From contig CAYXMY010000014.1 of the NCBI GenBank assembly GCA_964466155.1, forward strand, positions 1 to 38,039: 38,039 nt of DNA, read 5' to 3'. The notes below the pieces were generated by a model. It was not told where the DNA came from and searched no databases. It saw only the letters and a list, made by a program, of their open reading frames with translations. Below are positions 32,803-38,039 of this stretch, piece by piece (the first letter of the stretch is position 1; the number at the start of each line of letters is the position of its first letter). Both the position numbers and the translations under genes were made by a program. This stretch comes from Caenibius sp964466155. GTDB taxonomy: Bacteria; Pseudomonadota; Alphaproteobacteria; Sphingomonadales; Sphingomonadaceae.

Positions 32803-33163
32803 TAGGACCACACCTCCATTCTCGCTCCGCCTAACCTTCGCGGAACGGGCAAAGTTGGAACGCGATGCCTCCGGAATGTCGCTCGGCGCGTATATCCGTT
32901 CGCGCCTTCTTAATCCGGAAACGGTCGCGCCCCGCAAGCGCGGAAAGTTTCCGGTCAAGGATCATCAAGCCCTCGCGCAGTTGCTCGGTCTGCTTGGTCA
33001 GTCGCGCTTGGCGAATAATGTGAACCAACTCGCCAAGGCGGCGAACACTGGCAGTCTTCCGGTCACGCCCGATACGGAAGCGGCTTTGCTGACGGCGGTT
33101 GCCGAAGTCAGCCACATGCGCCAACTCCTCATTCAAGCATTGGACCTTGATGCAACGCTATGA
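32795..33163 (+). CDS. mobC: MobC-like mobilization protein (ribbon-helix-helix)
   Basis: A 122-residue relaxosome accessory protein. The N-terminal PPFSLRLTFAERAKLERDASGMSLGAYIRSRL is the ribbon-helix-helix pattern of MobC-type proteins. The middle, LLGQSRLANNVNQLAKAANTG, is the conserved mobC core, and a C-terminal helix follows. It would bind oriT and assist nicking by the relaxase. Start ATG at 32795 follows GGAGG by six bases; a longer frame to 32711 is not supported. Its stop overlaps the relaxase ATG (ATGA), so both are translated together. Confidence 0.88.
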   Translation: MGDRTTPPFSLRLTFAERAKLERDASGMSLGAYIRSRLLNPETVAPRKRGKFPVKDHQALAQLLGLLGQSRLANNVNQLAKAANTGSLPVTPDTEAALLTAVAEVSHMRQLLIQALDLDATL

Positions 33164-34449
33164 TCCTCAAAGCATCAAAGCGCAGCGGTGGTCGTCAGCT
33201 TGGAGCGCATTTGCTCAAGACTGAGGAAAACGAGCATGTCGAGATTCATGAAGTGTCGGGGTTCATCTCCGACACGGTGATGGGTGCGATGAACGAAGCC
33301 TATGCGCTCGCGCGCGGCACGAAATGCAGCCAGTATCTCTTCTCGCTCTCACTCAGCCCTCCCGCATCGGAATCGGTGCGGGTCGAAACTTTCGAAAAAG
33401 CGCTCGCCGATATCGAAGAGCGGCTGGGCCTTACCGGTCAGCCGCGCGTCATCGTGTTCCACGAAAAGGAAGGCCGTCGCCATTGCCATGCTGTCTGGTC
33501 GCGCATCGACGCTCAAACCATGACTGCGAAGGAACTGCCCTTCTTCAAAAACAAGCTCAACGAGATCGGCAAGCAGCTCTATCTCGAAAATGGCTGGGCA
33601 ATGCCGAAGGGCTTTGAAAGCCCGAAGCTGCGTGATCCCCGCAATTTCACATTGGACGAATGGCAGCAGGCAAAGCGCGTGGGTATCGATCCGCGCGAAC
33701 TCAAATCCGCCGTGCAGGATTGCTGGAAGTGCGCCGATAGCGCCTCTGCATTCGCGTCCGCGCTCGAAGAGCGTGGCCTGTTTCTTGCTCGCGGTGATCG
33801 GCGCGGGTTCGTTGCCATCACCATCGATGGCGATGTGTTCGCGATCTCCCGCATGATCGACGGCAAAGCCAAGGATATTGCCGCGCGGCTCGGTGATCCT
33901 GCGCGCCTGCAGTCAGTCGATGATGCCCGTGCGCGCATCGCAACCGAGATTGCACCTCGCCTCTCGCGCTATATCGCGGAAGCCAAACGCATTGCCCGCG
34001 TCAATATGGAACCCCTGCTCGCAACACGCGAAGCGCTCAAGGTTCAGCATCAAGCTGAACGCCAAGCCACGGATCGGAAGATCGCGAACCGTTGGAACGA
34101 TGAGCAAAGCGCCCGCGCCGCCCGCATACGCAAGGGCATTACCGGTGCATGGGATTTTCTGACCGGGAAGTATTTCAGAACCCGCAAGCAGAACGAGATG
34201 GAAGCCACATTCGCACGGACACGCGATAGCCATGAGCGTCATGCTCTGATCCAGCGGCAGCTAAAGGATCGCCAAGCCCTTCAAGACGTGATCCGCGAGA
34301 ACCGGCGCAAGGAAGCCGAGCGGATTCTCACCCTCCATCGTGACGCTGCCACATACCGGCGTATGCAGACCGGCGAACGGGATAAGGATCGTGGACGTGG
34401 TTCTGCCACCCTACGCCCGAAACGTGATCGCGGGTTGGATTTGGGTTAG
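33160..34449 (+). CDS. HUH relaxase / mobilization nuclease
   Basis: A 429-residue DNA relaxase that would nick oriT and stay covalently bound to the strand transferred by conjugation. The metal-binding HUH motif is in VFHEKEGRRHCHAVWSRID (about residues 104-122). The N-terminus MILKASKRSGGRQLGAHLL and TKCSQYLFSLSL, with a candidate nucleophilic tyrosine, match VirD2/MobP-like relaxases common in alphaproteobacterial islands. The C-terminal half is helical and highly charged, probably DNA- or coupling-protein-binding. No helicase domain and no coupling or pilus genes are visible, so transfer would rely on a helper. The stop overlaps the convergent unknown gene. Confidence 0.92.
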   Translation: MILKASKRSGGRQLGAHLLKTEENEHVEIHEVSGFISDTVMGAMNEAYALARGTKCSQYLFSLSLSPPASESVRVETFEKALADIEERLGLTGQPRVIVFHEKEGRRHCHAVWSRIDAQTMTAKELPFFKNKLNEIGKQLYLENGWAMPKGFESPKLRDPRNFTLDEWQQAKRVGIDPRELKSAVQDCWKCADSASAFASALEERGLFLARGDRRGFVAITIDGDVFAISRMIDGKAKDIAARLGDPARLQSVDDARARIATEIAPRLSRYIAEAKRIARVNMEPLLATREALKVQHQAERQATDRKIANRWNDEQSARAARIRKGITGAWDFLTGKYFRTRKQNEMEATFARTRDSHERHALIQRQLKDRQALQDVIRENRRKEAERILTLHRDAATYRRMQTGERDKDRGRGSATLRPKRDRGLDLG

Positions 34450-34973
34450 GCACTGACCTTTTTGCGAAGCTGGCCGAGAACTGACGCCAGATTCTGCCCG
34501 TCGCGCTTCAACTTCGCGAGCGCCTTATTCGCTTCTCCTTGCTCCATCACGAGCGTGCTTCGCTCTGCCTGTCTCACTCGAATGGACAGACTACGGATGA
34601 GCAATATCCATTGGCCGCTATGATCGACCGATACCTTTGCAACGCCATGACATAGCAAGGCGCGAAACGCCTCATGGCTCGCGCGATACTGCGAAAGTTC
34701 GACGCGAGCAGCCTTACCCATATCTGCGAACGGGCCGTCTGCGTCTATCGCGGCAGCCAAATCCTCGAACCTCTGACCAATCAGATGGCGAAGTCGAACC
34801 TTCTGGCCCTCATCCTTCACCGCGCCCAAGACGAGTAGCGTTTCTGTCACGGACATTTCGACCGTTGAGAAATGGTGCATACATGCACCGCGCCAGGCGT
34901 TTACCTCAGCGAATATATCATCCCAGCTTTTGCCGTGGGTAAGCAGCGTAGAGTTACTGGCAATAGCGTCCAT
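34446..34973 (-). CDS. Unknown protein, last gene of the recombinase-ParB block
   Basis: A 175-residue mostly helical protein that I do not recognise. It has no signal peptide and no obvious membrane segment. Helical stretches include WDDIFAEVNAWRGACMHHF, a central VRLRHLIGQRFEDLAAAIDAD, and a C-terminal coiled-coil-like region rich in Lys/Arg/Gln (ANKALAKLKRDGQNLASVLGQLRKKV). It lies 44 bases after the second ParB-like gene in the same direction, so it is probably co-transcribed with it. Its stop overlaps the relaxase stop on the other strand (TTAG). Function unknown. Confidence 0.75.
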   Translation of the reverse strand: MDAIASNSTLLTHGKSWDDIFAEVNAWRGACMHHFSTVEMSVTETLLVLGAVKDEGQKVRLRHLIGQRFEDLAAAIDADGPFADMGKAARVELSQYRASHEAFRALLCHGVAKVSVDHSGQWILLIRSLSIRVRQAERSTLVMEQGEANKALAKLKRDGQNLASVLGQLRKKVSA

Positions 34974-35017
34974 TCACCCGAGATAGCGGGGAATAATTAA
35001 ATCGCTGATAACTCAAA

Positions 35018-35911
35018 CTATGCCGCATTCCTCAACTGGACGATGCGCTGAAACTCAGACAGTAACTCAGGATGATACCGTGCAAGATGGTGCACCACCC
35101 GCACATTCTCGATCAGTCGGCACAGATATCCGGTCGCCAGAACGAGATCGAGATGATCGGTGCCGTAGCTCTGCTCGATCATGCGAAACTCGCGGTCGAT
35201 GTTCGTCGCCTCACGCTCCATATGCTCGATCTGCTCATCACTGAGGCCACGCACCGTCTTCTTCTTGTCGCTGACGAGCTGATGTTGCGGTGTCGCCGCC
35301 ACGAGCGATTTCGCATAGGGCCATGAAAACTTGTTCATGGCCATCATGGTTTCAGCGGCTTCAAGCTGACGCATGGGGCGCATCTTTTTCAGCTCACTGA
35401 ACGTGTTGATAGGCACCATCCGGTCTTGCAGCAGCTTTGCCACTTCATCGCATATGCCGTCGAGCAACCGGCGCTTTTGCCGAATGCTCGATATGTTGAC
35501 GTTGAGGGCGCGAGCGAGCCGCTCCTCAGAGACGCCCTTTTCAAGCGCCTTAAGGATCATCTTGTGCTCTTGCACGATGGCCATGCGGCTGATGCGCTTA
35601 TTGTAGGTGATCGCCTCGTCATCGGTGGCGATGAGGCAAACGACATCCTTGTCGCCGCGCTCTTTCAGAATTTCGATGCGGATATGCCCGTCGAGTAGCC
35701 GGTAGCGATCATCCTTACCTTTGATCCTGACCACGACCGGCGGTTCGATGATACCGACCTCGCGAATGGACGCTTCAATCTGCGCATATTTGACGGACTT
35801 TTTGATCGCAGGCGTCATCGCGCGCAGCATCTCGATATCGCTGAGTGGAATGCGCAGGCTCGTCGTCTCGAAGGCGAGCTTGATCTTCCAGTGTCGTGGG
35901 CTTCCGGTCAT
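35018..35911 (-). CDS. ParB/RepB-like protein 2 (degenerate nucleotide pocket)
   Basis: A 297-residue member of the ParB/RepB superfamily. The N-terminal ParB-like fold is seen in IPLSDIEMLRAMTPAIKKS, SIREVGIIEPPVVVRIKG and YRLLDGHIRIEILKERG. Next comes an HTH of KorB/RepB type (VSEERLARALNVNISSIRQKRRLL). The C-terminal part (TFSELKKMRPMRQLEAAETM) matches the plasmid RepB C-terminal region. The usual GERRxRA and ENxQR CTP-binding boxes are not intact: GHIRIEI and ISRMAIVQEH stand at those places. ATG overlaps the previous stop (ATGA). No ParA is encoded nearby. Confidence 0.85.
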   Translation of the reverse strand: MTGSPRHWKIKLAFETTSLRIPLSDIEMLRAMTPAIKKSVKYAQIEASIREVGIIEPPVVVRIKGKDDRYRLLDGHIRIEILKERGDKDVVCLIATDDEAITYNKRISRMAIVQEHKMILKALEKGVSEERLARALNVNISSIRQKRRLLDGICDEVAKLLQDRMVPINTFSELKKMRPMRQLEAAETMMAMNKFSWPYAKSLVAATPQHQLVSDKKKTVRGLSDEQIEHMEREATNIDREFRMIEQSYGTDHLDLVLATGYLCRLIENVRVVHHLARYHPELLSEFQRIVQLRNAA

Positions 35912-36807
35912 TGGACATTGATCCTGACATTCTGAATGCGCTCGGCGAGCCGGTTCGGCATCGATGCCAAGCCCTCGTCTTCGAGAAGCGCGATGAAGCT
36001 CTCGTCATTCGAGAGTTGGCTCAATGCTTCGACGATGAACACAAGGCGGTTGCGGGTCGCCTCGGTCTTGCGGATCATCAGGCGCTTGCGCTCGGTGTCC
36101 TCCTGAAAGGCTTTCACCAAATCCTCGGGCGTTGCCGCCGATCCTTTTTCGACAAGCCGATTGAGCTTCGCGGCCTTGCCTGATCGCTTTCGCACCTCGA
36201 CCAGACGGCGCGCAGCAATGAGCGCGCGACCGCGCAGGAGCTTATCCTCATAGGCTTTATGAAGTGCCGCCTGCACGCCCTGATCGTCGGCCTCGCAGAT
36301 TTCGAGCGCGACGGAGATAGGAAGATATCCGGCTTCCACCGCAGCGACGAGCCGTCGCTCCCCGCGCGCAAGCAATTTCCCGACGCTCCAGACGTAGTTC
36401 GCGGAAAGGCCGGTCTTCTCGGCGATCTCATTGTCGGAATAGCCGCGTTCGCGCATACCTACGATGTCTTGCAGCAAGTCCACAGCCTGATGCTGACGGC
36501 GTGCGCAATTCTCGACGAGGCTCGCGACCATACAATCTTCCGTGTCGGCTGACACGATCAGGGCTGGCACTTCGCTCTGACCCAACTCGCGGAAGGCTTC
36601 GAGCCGCCCTTGTCCGCAGACAAGATCGTAGAGCGGGCCATCCGCACCCTGCCGCGATGTCACGGTGATCGGGCGCTTGAGGCCGATCTCGGCGATATTC
36701 TCGACGATGCCCTTGAATATCTTTTTGCTGCGAAGGCGCGGATTGACGATGGTGATCCGGTCAATCGGGATCATCTCGACGCGCTGTGCGGGGCGCGCCA
36801 TCGTCAT
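35908..36807 (-). CDS. ParB/RepB-like protein 1
   Basis: A 299-residue ParB/RepB-superfamily protein. The N-terminal domain has VEMIPIDRITIVNPR, NIAEIGLKRPITVT, the box GQGRLEAFRELG and VASLVENCARRQH, the last matching the ENxxR box of CTP-binding ParB proteins. The central HTH is GYSDNEIAEKTGLSANYVWSVGKLL, followed by a RepB-type C-terminal domain. GGAAGG seven bases upstream supports the ATG at 36807, which overlaps the recombinase stop (ATGA). Family membership implies DNA binding, possibly as a sliding clamp; a role in partition is uncertain without ParA. Confidence 0.87.
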   Translation of the reverse strand: MTMARPAQRVEMIPIDRITIVNPRLRSKKIFKGIVENIAEIGLKRPITVTSRQGADGPLYDLVCGQGRLEAFRELGQSEVPALIVSADTEDCMVASLVENCARRQHQAVDLLQDIVGMRERGYSDNEIAEKTGLSANYVWSVGKLLARGERRLVAAVEAGYLPISVALEICEADDQGVQAALHKAYEDKLLRGRALIAARRLVEVRKRSGKAAKLNRLVEKGSAATPEDLVKAFQEDTERKRLMIRKTEATRNRLVFIVEALSQLSNDESFIALLEDEGLASMPNRLAERIQNVRINVQ

Positions 36808-38039
36808 GCCGCCTTCCGGAACGGCGCACGCTCGGCAAGCGTGAAGAAGCCGTCCAAGGATTCAAAGCGGAAGGCCTCGAGCGATAATCCGTTGTGATCT
36901 GCGAGCCGAAGGACGCCTTCGGCGAGCGTCATGCGCGGCAGAATATAATAGTCATGTGCGTGCATATTCTCTTCGTCCATTCTGACGCAGATGGTGATGT
37001 CGGGGCGAAGGCTCTCGTCGAGCCGGATTTTCCAGCGGCGGCTGCCGCCGCGCGTGAGCTTGCACCGCGCGATTACGATGGATGCAGTGATCTCCTCATT
37101 GATGAGAAGCGTGTCGTTTTCGAGATTCTGGATCGCCGTGCCGCCTGCTGCGCGCACGCCTTCGATCACATCCTTGACTATGGACGGATGCATCCTGCGT
37201 AGCGCCCGATTGATTTCGAGATAGCGGTAATCATGGTCGGGAACATATCCGACCAGGGAATAGGCGCGGAGCAGACTGCCAAAGCGTGATTGATATGCGC
37301 TGCTCGATGGGCCATCTTCGCACTCGTCGATGATAAGGCCGGACAGAGAACCATTCTTTGCGAGGATGTCCGCCAGCAAAGCCAGCATCTCGTCATCGGA
37401 GAGGCGCTGCGACCGCTGATCGATGATGAGCCGCGCCGCATCGAAGAGGGCCTGCGGCACGATGGCGGGAAACGCGGAATCGTGCCTGATCCATTCTGAT
37501 GGATCGTTACGCACATGCTTGGTTTTCAGCTTGAACGATGTGCGACCCCAGACATTGTGACCGGCATATTTCTCGTTGATGAGAATCTGGTGGACCGCGC
37601 CGCGCGACCACGGGCGCTCAAGGTCGGACATGATCCCTTGCGCGTTGAGCCAGTCGGCGATCTGCCGTTCGGAGCGCTGATCCTCGACGAACTGGCGGTA
37701 AATTTCACGGACAACGGCGACCTCTTCGTCCGGCCCCTCGACCAGCACGACCCGATCCGTCGCGATGCTCTTATGCTCACCGCGATCAAGCAAGCCCTTC
37801 TGATTGCCGTGCTCATCGACAAGCATCCGGCGCAAGCCGAATCCCGGTGGCCCGCCTTGCCGATAGCCGAGCGTGATGAGGCGGCATTGCCCCTTGAACA
37901 CCTTGATCGACAGCTCGCGGCTATATTCACCGGCCATCACCTGCTTGACGGTCGTTACGATGGACGAACCCATCGATCCGTCATTCTCGACCTGCTCGGC
38001 GCCGAGGCCCATCACGCTCTTGCACGGGAGGCGGCCGCG
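36804..38039 (-). CDS. Large serine recombinase, N-terminus cut by window end
   Basis: The visible 412 codons run open to the right edge of the window, so the catalytic serine domain is mostly missing. The end of the resolvase domain is seen in GAEQVENDGSMGSSIVTTV and MAGEYSRELSIKVFKGQ. The recombinase domain follows (GYRQGGPPGFGLRRMLVDE, then ADWLNAQGI and RGAVHQILINEKYAGHNVWG). No CxxC pairs for a zinc ribbon are found. Instead there is a C-terminal region of about 190 residues of unknown fold (ending TLAERAPFRKAA). It would integrate, excise or invert DNA. The stop overlaps the start of ParB-like protein 1. Confidence 0.88.
   Translation of the reverse strand, partial: RGRLPCKSVMGLGAEQVENDGSMGSSIVTTVKQVMAGEYSRELSIKVFKGQCRLITLGYRQGGPPGFGLRRMLVDEHGNQKGLLDRGEHKSIATDRVVLVEGPDEEVAVVREIYRQFVEDQRSERQIADWLNAQGIMSDLERPWSRGAVHQILINEKYAGHNVWGRTSFKLKTKHVRNDPSEWIRHDSAFPAIVPQALFDAARLIIDQRSQRLSDDEMLALLADILAKNGSLSGLIIDECEDGPSSSAYQSRFGSLLRAYSLVGYVPDHDYRYLEINRALRRMHPSIVKDVIEGVRAAGGTAIQNLENDTLLINEEITASIVIARCKLTRGGSRRWKIRLDESLRPDITICVRMDEENMHAHDYYILPRMTLAEGVLRLADHNGLSLEAFRFESLDGFFTLAERAPFRKAA

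Larger units (their letters stand above)
32349..38039. mobile_element. Integrative/mobilizable element (left part, right end outside window)
   Basis: The segment contains mobC, an HUH relaxase, a large serine recombinase, two ParB/RepB-like proteins and an unknown protein, with no housekeeping gene. Mobilization genes and a serine recombinase together indicate an integrative and mobilizable element, or a plasmid fragment integrated in the chromosome. No ParA, replication initiator or type IV secretion gene is visible. The left boundary is placed in the PAP2-mobC gap by inference; no att repeat was identified. Confidence 0.65.

Noticed and set aside
38031..38038. GCGGCCGC (NotI site) at the right window edge, and window length near that of a fosmid insert
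   Set aside because: The recombinase frame runs on to the edge, and such octamers occur by chance in GC-rich DNA; no vector sequence is seen.

Overview
The window reads as a stretch of chromosome from an alphaproteobacterium of the order Sphingomonadales (Novosphingobium/Sphingobium type). The inference rests on gene order and protein style: a dusB-ntrB-ntrC-ntrY-ntrX-hfq-hflX transcription unit, a fused ispDF, pdhA plus a lipoyl-domain-bearing pdhB downstream of an ftsB/divIC-like gene, a COQ10-type START protein beside lipA, a GC-rich coding style and a double-domain Hfq. The species cannot be named from the sequence alone.

Positions 1-3199 (+) hold the 3' part of metG (with an apparent one-base frameshift near base 60), then tatD, an MBL-fold hydrolase, a small membrane protein and mazG, mostly with stop/start overlaps. 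Positions 3176-12441 (-) hold the nitrogen-regulation and RNA-chaperone unit: dusB leads, followed by the NtrB/NtrC and NtrY/NtrX two-component pairs, a tandem Hfq and the GTPase HflX. Positions 12522-17081 carry ispDF, a CinA C-terminal-domain amidase, the COQ10-like gene, lipA, a beta-carbonic anhydrase and a NYN/LOTUS protein. Positions 17172-22981 hold a secreted TPR-like protein, gyrA and trmFO. Positions 23027-27159 (-) hold ftsB-like, pdhA, pdhB, a small squalene/phytoene-synthase-fold gene and an EF-hand protein.

From about 27.3 kb the window becomes more accessory: a PLP aminotransferase, a DUF1214 protein, the decayed 3' end of a TonB-dependent receptor, an exported metallophosphoesterase and a PAP2 phosphatase. 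From about 32.4 kb to the right edge there is a mobile element: mobC and an HUH relaxase on +, and on - a translationally coupled block of a large serine recombinase (cut by the window end), two different ParB/RepB-like proteins and a small unknown protein. No ParA or replication initiator is visible.

The most interesting item is this recombinase-ParB-ParB-unknown block. ParB-like DNA-clamp proteins without a ParA, locked by ATGA overlaps to a serine recombinase, suggest a role in recombination control or element maintenance rather than ordinary partition. Other points of note are the tandem Hfq, an NtrX without the GAFTGA loop, a possible CTG start for hflX, the receptor relic and a candidate oriT ahead of mobC. 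No rRNA, tRNA or CRISPR array was recognised.
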